A model generated the notes under the pieces. The model worked only from the letters and a program-made list of their open reading frames with translations, ran no database searches and was not told the DNA's origin. The translations under genes and the position numbers were made by a program. Shown here piece after piece: positions 1 to 7,810 of a DNA stretch of 64,000 bases (positions are counted from its first letter, which is position 1; every line of letters begins with the position of its first letter). The DNA is from an uncultured Parasphingopyxis sp. (GTDB lineage: Bacteria > Pseudomonadota > Alphaproteobacteria > Sphingomonadales > Sphingomonadaceae). The stretch spans positions 1 to 64,000 of the forward strand of contig CAMYKP010000003.1 in assembly GCA_947259005.1 (NCBI GenBank), given 5' to 3'.

Positions 1-146
1 GTGGTCGTGGCGGCGATCGCGGCGGACGTGGCGGCGGAGGCGGCCGTAGCCGTGGCCCGCGCCGTGACCGCGGTGACAGCAACGACGACAAGGGTGGCAA
101 GGATTCCGATGGCGGTGAGCTTCCAGAGTTCATCACCAAGGACTAA
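1..146 (+). CDS. C-terminal tail of a Gly/Arg-rich protein (possibly polynucleotide phosphorylase), 5' end outside window
   Basis: Reading frame 3 is open from the window edge to TAA at 144-146. It encodes about 47 residues: repeated GGR/GGD units, then an Asp/Lys-rich stretch, ending in LPEFITKD. Such RGG-like tails follow the S1 domain of PNPase in sphingomonads and also occur on DEAD-box RNA helicases and other RNA-binding proteins. The short hydrophobic end after a charged linker favours PNPase, but no catalytic part is visible, so the identity is inference. A factor-independent terminator follows 22 bases after the stop, so this is the last gene of its transcript. A competing open frame starting at base 1 lacks this composition and runs through the terminator; it was not accepted. 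Confidence 0.5.
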   Translation, partial: GRGGDRGGRGGGGGRSRGPRRDRGDSNDDKGGKDSDGGELPEFITKD

Positions 147-167
147 CTTCCACAGTCTTGAATTGGG

Positions 168-198
168 AAAAGGGGCCTGCTTGCGGGCCCCTTTTTCT
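168..198 (+). terminator. Rho-independent terminator
   Basis: Stem GGGGCC / GGCCCC around a short loop, preceded by an A-run and followed by CTTTTTCTTT. It lies directly downstream of the stop at 146 and upstream of the LuxR-type gene, so it separates the two transcripts. Confidence 0.85.
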
Positions 199-225
199 TT
201 GTGCTGCAGCCGCGACTTCAGACTC

Positions 226-249
226 TGCATGTATAGTGCTATAAATGCA
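226..249 (+). promoter_or_regulatory. Near-perfect 24-base palindrome, candidate LuxR-type operator
   Basis: Arms TGCATGTATAG (226-236) and CTATAAATGCA (239-249) are separated by TG. Ten of eleven positions pair. The site lies about 50 bases before the probable ATG (299) of the LuxR-family gene. lux boxes bound by this family are about 20-base dyads placed near the -35 region. The sequence here is not the classical ACCTGT...ACAGGT, so binding by the neighbouring protein is inference. The AT-rich core could also serve as a -10 element. Confidence 0.45.
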
Positions 250-298
250 TTGAATGGTTGGCCGCAGATTTCTGCGAACCAACAGCGGACCTATAGCG

Positions 299-1012
299 AT
301 GCAGAAGTTTTTCGCCTTGATGCGCAACGCCACGGACATCCCGGAGCTTTGGGAAGCTTTCACCGGCTATTTCAAGCTGCATCACATTGACTATCTGTGC
401 CTTATCCATGCACCGCCGCCCGGCGCACCCGATTTCGGCAAGGTCATGATCACCACCGTCGGCTATTCCAGCGAGTTCAGGCGGCGCTATGTCGATGACA
501 AGCTCTATCTCGACGATCCCATTCCCCAGCATGCCCGGCGACACCCTAAACCATTCCGATGGTCTGAAATTCGTTCGATGCGAAAACTGACGCCCGCGCA
601 GATTGCCTTTCTGGAGGAAGTGGATGAGCTTGGCCTGGGCGATGGCCTGGCCATCCCGGTATTCGGGCCACATGGCCGCAATGGATATGTCGGGCTGGCG
701 CTCGGCCATCGCAGCGAAGATACGTCGGAAGAATTGCTACACGAATTCCAGGCAATCGCGCAGATGGCGCATCAGCGCTACTGTGAGCTTCTCACTACGG
801 GAATTCCCGAATCGATCACCCTCTCACCGCGCGAGAAAGAGGTTCTCGAATGGGTCGCGCGGGGGAAGAGCAACAGCTCCATATCCGGAATTCTCGGCAT
901 TTCCGCGAACACCGTCGATACGCATTTGCGGCGCGCATACGAAAAACTCGGCGTGTCCGATCGCACGACAGCCGCCATCCGGGGAATAGGATGCGGCCTC
1001 ATAAACCCATGA
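299..1012 (+). CDS. LuxR-family regulator with autoinducer-binding domain (orphan/solo)
   Basis: A 237-residue cytoplasmic transcription factor. Residues about 5-160 form the autoinducer-binding fold; D73-P74 and W88 fit the acyl-homoserine-lactone pocket positions of TraR (D70, P71, W85). Y64 fits TraR Y61, while the position of TraR W57 appears to be Phe60. Residues 175-237 are a GerE-type helix-turn-helix beginning LSPREKEVLEW. The start at 299 is chosen because it gives the usual family length; an in-frame ATG at 254 would add 15 residues. No luxI-type synthase is present in the window, so it is a solo receptor here. A palindrome at 226-249 may be its operator. Confidence 0.85.
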   Translation: MQKFFALMRNATDIPELWEAFTGYFKLHHIDYLCLIHAPPPGAPDFGKVMITTVGYSSEFRRRYVDDKLYLDDPIPQHARRHPKPFRWSEIRSMRKLTPAQIAFLEEVDELGLGDGLAIPVFGPHGRNGYVGLALGHRSEDTSEELLHEFQAIAQMAHQRYCELLTTGIPESITLSPREKEVLEWVARGKSNSSISGILGISANTVDTHLRRAYEKLGVSDRTTAAIRGIGCGLINP

Positions 1013-1070
1013 GAATACTAACTAAATAACTGTAACGTGGCTGCGTGACATGCGTTGCCAACCCGGTTTC

Positions 1071-1127
1071 TATAATAGGCAGTTGAAGGAACCAGCTGGC
1101 ACCCCCCCAAATCTGTCAGCTGGTTCC
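1071..1127 (+). ncRNA. Candidate short RNA or 5' leader: TATAAT box followed by an 11-bp hairpin with a C-run loop
   Basis: A consensus TATAAT lies at 1071-1076; GTGACA at 1045-1050 could be a -35, but the 20-base spacing is long. About a dozen bases later GGAACCAGCTG (1088-1098) pairs perfectly with CAGCTGGTTCC (1117-1127). The 18-base loop contains seven consecutive C, and a further run of C follows the stem. C-rich unpaired segments can pair with G-rich ribosome-binding sites. It may be a small RNA, or a structured leader of the winged-helix gene downstream. There is no U-tract, so termination is not explained. Confidence 0.4.
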
Positions 1128-1236
1128 CCCCATTTTCGGATTGAACACGAATAGCGGTTTGCCGTTCACGGTTCGACTGTCCTCGTCAGCGAGGCGGATC
1201 GACCGGCAGATGCTGGCTCAGGCGGGATATCATTCG

Positions 1237-1653
1237 ATGAACAGAGAAGCACTTAAAGCGCAGCTTGGAGGCCGAGCCGAAAACTGGCAAGGTAAAACCG
1301 GCCCAAATAGGAATTCGCCTGAGACCATGTCCCGCCGCATCTTCAATCTCACCAGATTGAGGGATGTCTATATCGACAGCAGTCTGTTCCGTAATTCCGC
1401 TTGGGAAGTGTTTCTCACTCTCTATCTCAAGCGCGAGGAACAGCTCCAGGTTTCTCTGGCATCGATTTGCATCGATATCCGGCTTTCCGAGGCGGATGGG
1501 CAAGACGCTCTCAACCAACTCTCAGCGGCCGGGCTGGTGCGACTGGAGGACAATCCTAGCGGCGAGGGCCCTCAGATCATTGATCTCACGGATCAGGGAC
1601 GGCAGCGGATGGACGCTTTTATCGGTGCCGCCGAACGAGCTTCCAAGGCTTAA
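1237..1653 (+). CDS. MarR-like winged-helix protein
   Basis: A 138-residue protein. After a polar N-terminus, the part beginning LTRLRDVYIDSSLF forms a winged helix: helices around SAWEVFLTLYL and the recognition region SLASICIDIRLSEADGQDALNQL, followed by a wing (LVRLEDNPSGEGPQIIDLT). This pattern is common in sphingomonads next to LuxR-type genes and probably binds DNA; the target is unknown. The start is uncertain: TTG 1141, ATG 1237 and ATG 1327 are all in frame, and none has a strong ribosome-binding site. 1237 was chosen as a compromise; the conserved part begins near residue 35. Confidence 0.65.
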   Translation: MNREALKAQLGGRAENWQGKTGPNRNSPETMSRRIFNLTRLRDVYIDSSLFRNSAWEVFLTLYLKREEQLQVSLASICIDIRLSEADGQDALNQLSAAGLVRLEDNPSGEGPQIIDLTDQGRQRMDAFIGAAERASKA

Positions 1654-1745
1654 AATCATCGTCCACGGTTCAGATGGTGTTCAATCATTAGCCACTAGAT
1701 TATCTCTTTCAGAACGGGGCAAAGTCCCGGTGTAGGAGCGTGATC

Positions 1746-2546
1746 ATGAGGCCGGTTAACATTGTTAAATTTCCGCTGTTGCTGGCGGCAGTGGCAGGCC
1801 TCACCGCCTGTACCGTCTATGATGGTTACGGCCCGGGCTACTATGGCAATGGCTATGCCCTCAAAGACTATCCCGACGAATGCTATGACAAGGATGGCTA
1901 TCTGTACCCGGATTGCGAAGATGCCGGCTATATCGCGCGAAACGGCTATGGCTATGGCAGCCTCTTCTACAATGATTACGGCCCATATGGCTGGTATGAC
2001 GGCTTCTATTATCCCGGATATTCCTTCTACATCTATGATCGCCAGGGCCGCCGCCACAACTGGTCCGACAGGCATCGTCGGCACTGGGAAGGGCAGCGCC
2101 GCGCACGGCGCGGTACTGACGGACGGCGCGACCAGAGACGCCGTCACGACGGCACCGATCGCGACCGGCGACGGCATGATCGGGACGGCCGCGACAGCCG
2201 CGGCGACAACAGGCAGCCTTTCACCCCGGGAACCGGTAGAAGCAGCCCCTATCCGCCCCTGACGCCCGATACACCGCTTCCGGGCACCAACCGCGGCGAC
2301 CGCGCTCCTGCTGCCGATGCACCCCGGACGAGAAGCAATCGCGGCAATCGAACCCGTACACGCGATGCGCAGCCCAATGCAGCACCGCGCAATCCTCGGC
2401 CCCGCAATGAGAACCGCAGAAATGCGCCGCCTCCTCAGGCCAATCCCGCTCCGCCCCCGGCAACAACGCCGCCGCCTAATCGGCGCGCTGCCGAACCCCA
2501 GCGGCCGCCCAATCGCAACCGCAATCGGGACGAACATCCTGAGTAA
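1746..2546 (+). CDS. Low-complexity lipoprotein: Tyr/Gly-rich, then Arg/Asp-rich, then Pro-rich
   Basis: A 266-residue protein with a signal peptide ending in a lipobox (LTAC, Cys at about 22), so probably anchored to a membrane. Three zones follow: Tyr/Gly-rich (repeated YG, YGPGYYG, about 25-95), strongly basic with alternating Arg/Asp (about 105-160), and Pro/Asn/Arg-rich to the end. GGAG lies 8 bases before ATG 1746; a GTG two codons upstream is less well placed. The composition suggests a disordered surface or cell-wall-associated protein. No enzyme motif is visible and the function is unknown. Confidence 0.7.
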   Translation: MRPVNIVKFPLLLAAVAGLTACTVYDGYGPGYYGNGYALKDYPDECYDKDGYLYPDCEDAGYIARNGYGYGSLFYNDYGPYGWYDGFYYPGYSFYIYDRQGRRHNWSDRHRRHWEGQRRARRGTDGRRDQRRRHDGTDRDRRRHDRDGRDSRGDNRQPFTPGTGRSSPYPPLTPDTPLPGTNRGDRAPAADAPRTRSNRGNRTRTRDAQPNAAPRNPRPRNENRRNAPPPQANPAPPPATTPPPNRRAAEPQRPPNRNRNRDEHPE

Positions 2547-2650
2547 TTAACAAAGATGAACAGAAGCCGGTGATCCCGGTCACAGACAATTCATCTCAAT
2601 TCGTCGATATTGACACTCGTTCCATCGACAGGAACATGAGGAGATAATCG

Positions 2651-2887
2651 ATGTTTCACGACCATACTGCCTTTAACCCGGCCCGGTTGGGATTTCGCAT
2701 CGTCTACCGTGCGAACGAGACCAACCATTGCCCCGGCTGCGGCCGGTCGCACTGGATCGTCGGGCGGATGAGCGCCGAATGCGCCTTTTGCGCCACCGCG
2801 CTTCCTCTTGAACGGGGCTTCACCGTCGGCACCGGCCTGTTCCGCAATCGCGGCAAGACCGATGCTTTCGCACCCATGGCTGCCTGA
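2651..2887 (+). CDS. Small zinc-ribbon-like protein (78 aa), function unknown
   Basis: A good ribosome-binding site (GAGGAG) precedes the ATG by 8 bases. Residues about 27-50 contain CPGCG and, 16 residues on, CAFC, a two-knuckle zinc-binding pattern. The SHWIVGRMSAECAFC segment recalls small proteins I associate with sphingomonads. No signal peptide or membrane segment. It lies 104 bases after the lipoprotein gene and could be cotranscribed. It could bind nucleic acid or protein; the sequence does not decide. Confidence 0.65.
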   Translation: MFHDHTAFNPARLGFRIVYRANETNHCPGCGRSHWIVGRMSAECAFCATALPLERGFTVGTGLFRNRGKTDAFAPMAA

Positions 2888-2946
2888 TTTCACCGCCAAT
2901 CACGGCGGAAAGAGCTGTTTAACCTCCTTGCGCTATATTTCGCAGC

Positions 2947-3468
2947 ATGGAGAAGATGCTTGCGATCATCGGGATGGCCATGCTGGCCCTCGCCTTTATG
3001 GGCGGGGCGCCAGAGGATGAGCCGGTCCCGGTCCAGCTGGCCTCGACCGATTCTCTCAATCCCGGCCCTGCCGCGCGTCAACCGCAGCACGCGGGCAATG
3101 GCTCTGCGACCTACACTACAACGCGCGCGCCCGACGGCCATTTCTACGCCGATGTCCGAATCAACGGCATTACCAGCCGCATGCTGATCGATACCGGCGC
3201 ATCCAGCGTCATTCTTACGCGTAGCGACGCCCAGCGCGCGGGCATTCAGGCGAGACCCGGAGAATTTACCGCCATAGCGCGGACCGCCGGCGGCGAGATC
3301 GGGCTCAAGCCCGTCACGATCGACCGGATCGCTCTCGGCTCCGTCGACAGCCGCAATGTCGAGGCGATGGTGGCAGAAACAGACCTTCCGGTTTCCCTGC
3401 TCGGCCAGAGTTTTCTTGAACGGGTCGGAACAGTAGAGATCAGCGGCAACGAACTGCGCTTGAGGTAG
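2947..3468 (+). CDS. Retropepsin-like aspartic protease (TIGR02281-type), exported
   Basis: A 173-residue protein. A hydrophobic N-terminus (residues 5-20) is a signal peptide or anchor. The protease half follows: LIDTGASS with catalytic D82-T83-G84, then the AGG...LKPVTIDRIALG and LLGQSFLERV strands of the single-domain clan AA family. One DTG motif per chain means it should work as a dimer, as in retroviral proteases. The substrate is unknown. It converges on the cell-wall hydrolase gene with 14 bases between stops. Confidence 0.85.
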   Translation: MEKMLAIIGMAMLALAFMGGAPEDEPVPVQLASTDSLNPGPAARQPQHAGNGSATYTTTRAPDGHFYADVRINGITSRMLIDTGASSVILTRSDAQRAGIQARPGEFTAIARTAGGEIGLKPVTIDRIALGSVDSRNVEAMVAETDLPVSLLGQSFLERVGTVEISGNELRLR

Positions 3469-3482
3469 CTTGTCGGGGCTCT

Positions 3483-4640
3483 CTAGCTTCCAATCCAGCG
3501 GCCGCTATCCCGATATTCAGGCCGGATATGCGAGTCTGGAAGCGCGCTTTCAATCGGCCGGCTGGTCGGCAGGTTATTGGGTTCGCGCGCAACGCGCGTA
3601 CCGGCCGCCGCTTCCCGGGCGACAGGTGCAGGCGGCAGTCGGTCAGTGATTACGACTGCAGGTTCAGCGGCCGGTTCGGTCGCGACTTCCGCTTCCCGTT
3701 CGCGAGGTCGCCACGGGCGCGGCGAGGGCTCGCGCCCGGAATAGCGAACGGTAAAGGCCCCCGGCCCGCCAGCCGTGCCGCGCAGGCGGTGGAACAGGTG
3801 GCGGCCAATCATGTTCGTCATCGTCAGAGTCCGCCCCCAATAGGGCCAGACGTCCAGCGTGTGATAATGGGTGGCATAGCCGACTTCGCGGAAAGCCCGC
3901 CCGTCGATGGCTTCGCGAGCATAACGCTGCGCCCTTGCCCAGATGCTCGCCACCGGCCGCCTTGCAAGCGCTCCGTCGCAGGTAAAGGTGAACTGGCAGC
4001 CTGTGCTGCGCTCGCTGCCTTCATAGACGACGCCGCAGATGCTGTTCGCATAGCCCGGGTGGCGCACGCGGTTCAGAACGACCTGCGCAACCGCGCGCTG
4101 GCCGGCTTCGGGTTCGGTTCCCGCTTCGTAATAGATGGCCTGCGTCATGCACTGGAGCGCTCGTTCGCGGTCAGCGCTGCTGGCTGTACGAAAGGCGAGA
4201 CCCGCTGGCACCGGGCCTTCATATCCCGAATGCTGGGCAAGTTCGGCCTCGATTGCCCCGCGAACCGCCTCTTGTTCGGCGGCAGTCAGGATGATCGGAG
4301 CAGCCGTGCCCTCATCGTCAGTTCCCGCAAGAGTCGCAAAGGGCGTTGCTTCGGGTAGCTGCACGGTCAAACCGGATTCCGGCACGGCAAGTCCGGCCGC
4401 GCTCAAGGTGAGCAGCCCGGTCAGCGCAAGGAAAATTGCGGCCAGCCCGGACAAGGCAGGCCGGGCCTTGCGCGGCGGGTTCTGCACAACACGGTCAAGA
4501 ACCAGGTGCTCCGAAACATCGGCCTCAGGCTGGAAATCATGCCGGACAGGCTCGGTCCGCGCCTTCGGGGCACGCAAGGGTACCCCTTCTGCCCATGGCC
4601 CCTGCATCCAGCGGGGCAGCGATGTCCCGGCATCCGCCAC
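3483..4640 (-). CDS. Membrane-anchored cell-wall hydrolase, SleB family
   Basis: A 385-residue protein. A cytoplasmic stretch of about 60 residues precedes one transmembrane helix (about 63-87), so the enzyme faces the periplasm. The Hydrolase_2/SleB domain (about 155-275) shows AIYYEAGTEPEAGQRAVAQ, VVLNRVRHPGYANSICGVV and GCQFTFTCDG, including the catalytic Glu of YYEAG. The family cleaves peptidoglycan glycan strands. The C-terminal 90 residues are Pro/Arg/Glu-rich and probably disordered. It may serve cell-wall turnover or division; there is no spore context. Confidence 0.88.
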   Translation of the reverse strand: MADAGTSLPRWMQGPWAEGVPLRAPKARTEPVRHDFQPEADVSEHLVLDRVVQNPPRKARPALSGLAAIFLALTGLLTLSAAGLAVPESGLTVQLPEATPFATLAGTDDEGTAAPIILTAAEQEAVRGAIEAELAQHSGYEGPVPAGLAFRTASSADRERALQCMTQAIYYEAGTEPEAGQRAVAQVVLNRVRHPGYANSICGVVYEGSERSTGCQFTFTCDGALARRPVASIWARAQRYAREAIDGRAFREVGYATHYHTLDVWPYWGRTLTMTNMIGRHLFHRLRGTAGGPGAFTVRYSGREPSPRPWRPREREAEVATEPAAEPAVVITDRLPPAPVAREAAAGTRVAREPNNLPTSRPIESALPDSHIRPEYRDSGRWIGS

Positions 4641-4747
4641 AGCGTTGCCCCTCTAACCGAAAAAATCCAGCTTTCCGGCTAGGCGAGTTTCAGGAAAAAG
4701 TACCGATAATAGGTGGTTAACCGCCCGTCAGAGCGCCGCAAAGATGC

Positions 4748-5659
4748 TTAATCGGCTGCCATCCGCCGAATCGGCAGATTGACGTTGCAGACATCCACTG
4801 CCCCCGCCGGGCGAACAAACCAGCCGGTGCGGTTGGCGCGGGCATGCACAAAAGCGCGGAATGCATCGGAATCGGTGCGCATGACCTCGAACCGCGGCTG
4901 CTCTTCTTCGGGCAACTCGCTGGCAAGCTGCACGGTGGCAATCGGCACGCGCTGTTCAGCGTCTTCGTAAAAGCCCAGCGGGCCGGTGCCGCGCGGCAAA
5001 CTGCTCAGGGCTTCTATGCCTTCCACGATCCGGCCGACCAGTGCGATATTGCGATCGAGGTGCCTCGGCGCATGACCGATAACGGTGTAAAGCTCGCCCC
5101 CGGTTCCGGTGTCGGGATCTTCGCCGCGTCCGACGCCGACCATGCCATAGCAATGGATGAGCGTCCCGCTGCGCTGGCCATCCTCGCGCGGGGAATGGGC
5201 AACCGGCCACCCGTTTAGATAACCGGAATATGGCTCGTAATTGCCCTCCTGCACCGTTTCGAAATTCCCGATATGGGAGGAAGTCATGTCGAACTCATAT
5301 TCGGCCGGGACATCTCTTTCGATGGTTTCAGGCAGCGGCTTGCGCTCGCTCGCATCGCCCCATTGCACGACATAATTGTCCTGGACCCGGTTGATGCTGA
5401 TGCCGTCATACCAGCCGGCCCGCGCCAGATTGCGGATATTTGTCACATGGACGGGCGCGAATATCGCGGCGAGCTCGATGTAGATCGCCTCCCCGCTCTG
5501 CAGTGTCATGACCAGCAAGTTTTCCGGTGCGACCGGCCGCCAGTCATCCGCCGTCGTCGCGGCGATCACGTCAGCGGGCGTTTGGGGGGCGACATCCGTT
5601 TCGGCGGCTTGCGCAGCAAGAAGCAACGGGGCGACGGAGAGCAGGAGGAGCTGTTTCAT
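4748..5659 (-). CDS. Periplasmic peptidyl-prolyl isomerase, divergent cyclophilin
   Basis: A 303-residue protein with a signal peptide (to about AQA at residue 18). A cyclophilin fold covers about 45-235: the FAPVHVTNIRNLARAGWYDG start and INRVQDNYVVQWGD, where the catalytic Arg is kept and the following Phe is Tyr. Inserts such as EGNYEPYSGYLNGW and a C-terminal extension of about 65 residues are typical of the large exported alphaproteobacterial group. It probably assists folding of exported proteins. It lies 43 bases before a secreted protein of the same strand. Confidence 0.87.
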   Translation of the reverse strand: MKQLLLLSVAPLLLAAQAAETDVAPQTPADVIAATTADDWRPVAPENLLVMTLQSGEAIYIELAAIFAPVHVTNIRNLARAGWYDGISINRVQDNYVVQWGDASERKPLPETIERDVPAEYEFDMTSSHIGNFETVQEGNYEPYSGYLNGWPVAHSPREDGQRSGTLIHCYGMVGVGRGEDPDTGTGGELYTVIGHAPRHLDRNIALVGRIVEGIEALSSLPRGTGPLGFYEDAEQRVPIATVQLASELPEEEQPRFEVMRTDSDAFRAFVHARANRTGWFVRPAGAVDVCNVNLPIRRMAAD

Positions 5660-5702
5660 GAAGTACCTTTTGCCACGCTCTCAGGCTCGACACCAGTCGC
5701 TC

Positions 5703-6326
5703 TTATTCAACTGTATCTGCGGTCAGGTTGCCGACCAGGGATCGCCGGACATAGCGCAGATTCCACGGGATCCGCGGTTCGCTCCATTCACCGTCCTCCC
5801 CGCCTGTCCGGACCTCGCCCCAGGAATGGATCGTGCCATCGGCTTCGGGTTTCCAATGCCAGGCACGGTGATAGCGGACATTGTCCGGCCCGGTAAATTC
5901 CTGAACCAGCACCATAGCGCCGTCGCTTTCCCGCAAGCCCCCCTGCAGCGTTATCGCGACGCCGGCATTGCCGACCCAGACCTGCTGCCAGCTAGGCCCG
6001 GGGATAAGTGCGCTTATCGACATGCCCGCGTAGCGATAGGGCGCGCCCGGCGTCCGAAACCTGTCGGTCAGCTGGGTCCATTCCTGATGGATCACGCAGC
6101 CGCGCTGGCGCCGTTCGATCCGGTCGATCCCCTGCACCACACCGGTTTCCATATCGAACGCCACCCATTCCCCGATCCAGAAATCGAAATCGGTAAAGGG
6201 AGCAACCGAACAGGGTTCGGTAAAGCCGCTATCATCGACCGAACGAGTCTGGCCCTGGGCGGCCCCAGCCATCAGACCGGCAACAAGCAGCGCCGGTCCA
6301 ATCGCTCCTTTTATGCGGCGTTCCAT
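5703..6326 (-). CDS. Secreted DUF1579-like protein
   Basis: A 207-residue protein with a signal peptide (cleavage near AQGQ, residue 26). The mature part carries FDFWIGEWVAFD, the hallmark Phe-Trp-x-Gly-x-Trp pattern of a small lipocalin-like beta-barrel group, and repeated Trp/Tyr positions consistent with a barrel (QQVWVG, YHRAWHW). No catalytic residue can be named. A role in binding a hydrophobic ligand is only an analogy. It lies just upstream of the cyclophilin gene on the same strand. Confidence 0.65.
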   Translation of the reverse strand: MERRIKGAIGPALLVAGLMAGAAQGQTRSVDDSGFTEPCSVAPFTDFDFWIGEWVAFDMETGVVQGIDRIERRQRGCVIHQEWTQLTDRFRTPGAPYRYAGMSISALIPGPSWQQVWVGNAGVAITLQGGLRESDGAMVLVQEFTGPDNVRYHRAWHWKPEADGTIHSWGEVRTGGEDGEWSEPRIPWNLRYVRRSLVGNLTADTVE

Positions 6327-6494
6327 TTTCCCAATTCCCTCATTCCACGATCAATGATGCAACTTTTCACACCAGCTTTCGCGGGAAAAGGGGAACGGGA
6401 ACGCTTTGTGACGGAGAAGCTCGACCCTGTGATGAATCCACGTCAATCCAGGCTTGGGTTTGTCAGCTCTGTCCGGAGAAATCCGAAATCTTGG

Positions 6495-7319
6495 TCAGGC
6501 TGCGGCGCTGGGAATTTCAAAAAGGGCTGACAGGGCCTGCCTGCCGCTATGGCTCACCGGAATCTGCTTGCCGCCCTGCAACAGGACATGCGGCACACCC
6601 CCGCCGCGCTTGACCGATTCAATGGCGTCGGTTCTCACCAAATGGGAACGGTGCACCTGCACAAAGCCATATTGCGCAAGCAGCTGTTTCATCTCGCCAA
6701 GGGTCGTGCGGTGGAGATATTCCGCCCGGTCAGTGACCAGCGCGACATAATTGCCCTGCGCGCTGGCTGCGACAATATCGTCAATATCGACGATATCGAC
6801 CCGCGAGGCGGAGCGGACGAGAATCTTGCCGCCCTCATTGTCCGCCGAGTCAGGCGATGCGACCGCATAGGCTGTGCCCAGAACATGGCCGGACAAGAGC
6901 GCAACGGCGAATATCAACAGGTCCCATATCCATTCACGCAGCCGGTTTCCGGCGAATAAATCGGCGGGTGCGACTCCCCAATAGGGCGCGATTACGAACG
7001 CCATGATGGCCAGGATCAGCAGGGTTATGCCGGCGATGAGCGCGCATATCTCGATCGATATGCGAAACCAGCCGAGTTGCCTTCGCGATTGTTCGAAACC
7101 GACGAATACCGTGATCGGTGCCGCCACCAGCCATGCCAGGAATCCGAGGCCGTACGTCTGGGTCAGCCGCCAGACACTGGCGGTTCCGCGCTCTGAATCC
7201 AGATAGCTCGCCAGAATGAAAACCAGTATCATCAGCACCCATAACGGCGTCGTAATCCTGGCAATGCGCATGATGCGCCTCGCGGCCTGCGGAAATATCG
7301 ATGATGCAGAATCCGGCAT
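6495..7319 (-). CDS. Membrane-anchored LytTR-domain transcriptional regulator
   Basis: A 274-residue protein. Four hydrophobic segments lie in residues about 20-160, then a LytTR DNA-binding domain (about 172-265) with the pattern ILVRSASRVDIVDIDDI, GNYVALVT, LHRTTLGEMKQLL and FVQVHRSHLVR. The family binds direct repeats with a ten-stranded beta fold instead of a helix-turn-helix. The membrane part suggests it senses an envelope signal directly. ATG 7319 is preferred; an in-frame TTG at 7370 would add 17 residues. No kinase is adjacent. Confidence 0.82.
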   Translation of the reverse strand: MPDSASSIFPQAARRIMRIARITTPLWVLMILVFILASYLDSERGTASVWRLTQTYGLGFLAWLVAAPITVFVGFEQSRRQLGWFRISIEICALIAGITLLILAIMAFVIAPYWGVAPADLFAGNRLREWIWDLLIFAVALLSGHVLGTAYAVASPDSADNEGGKILVRSASRVDIVDIDDIVAASAQGNYVALVTDRAEYLHRTTLGEMKQLLAQYGFVQVHRSHLVRTDAIESVKRGGGVPHVLLQGGKQIPVSHSGRQALSALFEIPSAAA

Positions 7320-7449
7320 CGGGCCAGTGTATCTGAATTTATGGCCAATGCCAGCACCCGCCGGTACCAACCATGACCAGCAGATCGGAAAACGCGGTCT
7401 TGCGCCGGACCGCCGAGCACTCTAGGTGCATCCGCTTGCCAGGATATGC

Positions 7450-7540
7450 GGAGCGGTGGCCGAGTGGTCGAAGGCGCACGCCTGGAAAGTGTGTATAGGG
7501 TAACCCCCTATCGTGGGTTCGAATCCCACCCGCTCCGCCA
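7450..7540 (+). tRNA. tRNA-Ser (anticodon GGA)
   Basis: The acceptor stem GGAGCGG / CCGCTCC closes a full cloverleaf. The D-arm runs GCC...GGC, the anticodon stem CACGC / GTGTG encloses CTGGAAA (anticodon GGA, reading UCC/UCU), a long variable arm TATAGGG...CCCTATC marks a class II tRNA, and the T-arm is GTGGG TTCGAAT CCCAC. CCA is encoded. Its last 14 bases are repeated at 10080-10093, so it appears to be an integration site. Confidence 0.96.
7527..7540 (+). repeat. Candidate attachment site (attL) at the tRNA-Ser 3' end
   Basis: CACCCGCTCCGCCA is identical to 10080-10093. It covers the end of the T-arm, the acceptor strand and the CCA, the usual target of tyrosine-recombinase elements, which rebuild the tRNA on insertion. 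Confidence 0.6.
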
Positions 7541-7637
7541 CTTGCCTGTTTCTGACAATTCCTCACAATCGAATAATACTAAGGTTTGCATAGGATTTTT
7601 GGGCTTACTTGCTCCCTGCCCATGCCTTGCTGCTCCC

Positions 7638-7754
7638 ATGAAGCCCAGCTATGATGTGGGAAATAGTGTGGGAGAGGATGGAATCGGGAAGCGTTATTGG
7701 AAAGCGGGTGGGTTGGAGTCAGAACGTGCGGCAATGGCCCAATTGCAGAAATAA
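7638..7754 (+). CDS. Short open frame beside the tRNA (38 aa), possible integrase remnant or not a gene
   Basis: The frame starts at ATG 7638 and ends at TAA 7752-7754. It begins MKPSYDVGNSVGEDG and ends AAMAQLQK. I recognise no family. There is no clear ribosome-binding site. The place where an integrase gene normally begins, next to the tRNA 3' end, makes a decayed fragment possible. It ends just before a terminator of the opposite strand. Confidence 0.2.
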   Translation: MKPSYDVGNSVGEDGIGKRYWKAGGLESERAAMAQLQK

Positions 7755-7756
7755 AA

Positions 7757-7790
7757 AGGGGGCGCCGTTCATCTGTGACCAGCGCCCCTC
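7757..7790 (-). terminator. Rho-independent terminator for the island's secreted-protein gene
   Basis: Read on the minus strand, GGGGCGC (7788-7782) pairs with GCGCCCC (7765-7759) and is followed by CTTTTTATTT. It lies about 20 bases after the minus-strand stop at 7811. Confidence 0.75.
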
Positions 7791-7810
7791 AATGCATTGC
7801 GTAATCTAAG

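Noticed and set aside
1141-1236. TTG-initiated extension of the winged-helix gene
   Set aside because: The TTG directly follows the hairpin without a ribosome-binding site; retained only as an alternative.
1695-2537. Long minus-strand open frame opposite the lipoprotein gene
   Set aside because: It mirrors the biased codons of the plus-strand gene, which has a lipobox and a good ribosome-binding site; the minus product is an Ala/Ile/Val-rich artefact.
7541-7810. Intact integrase gene beside the tRNA
   Set aside because: No frame long enough and no tyrosine-recombinase motif; only a 38-codon frame is present.
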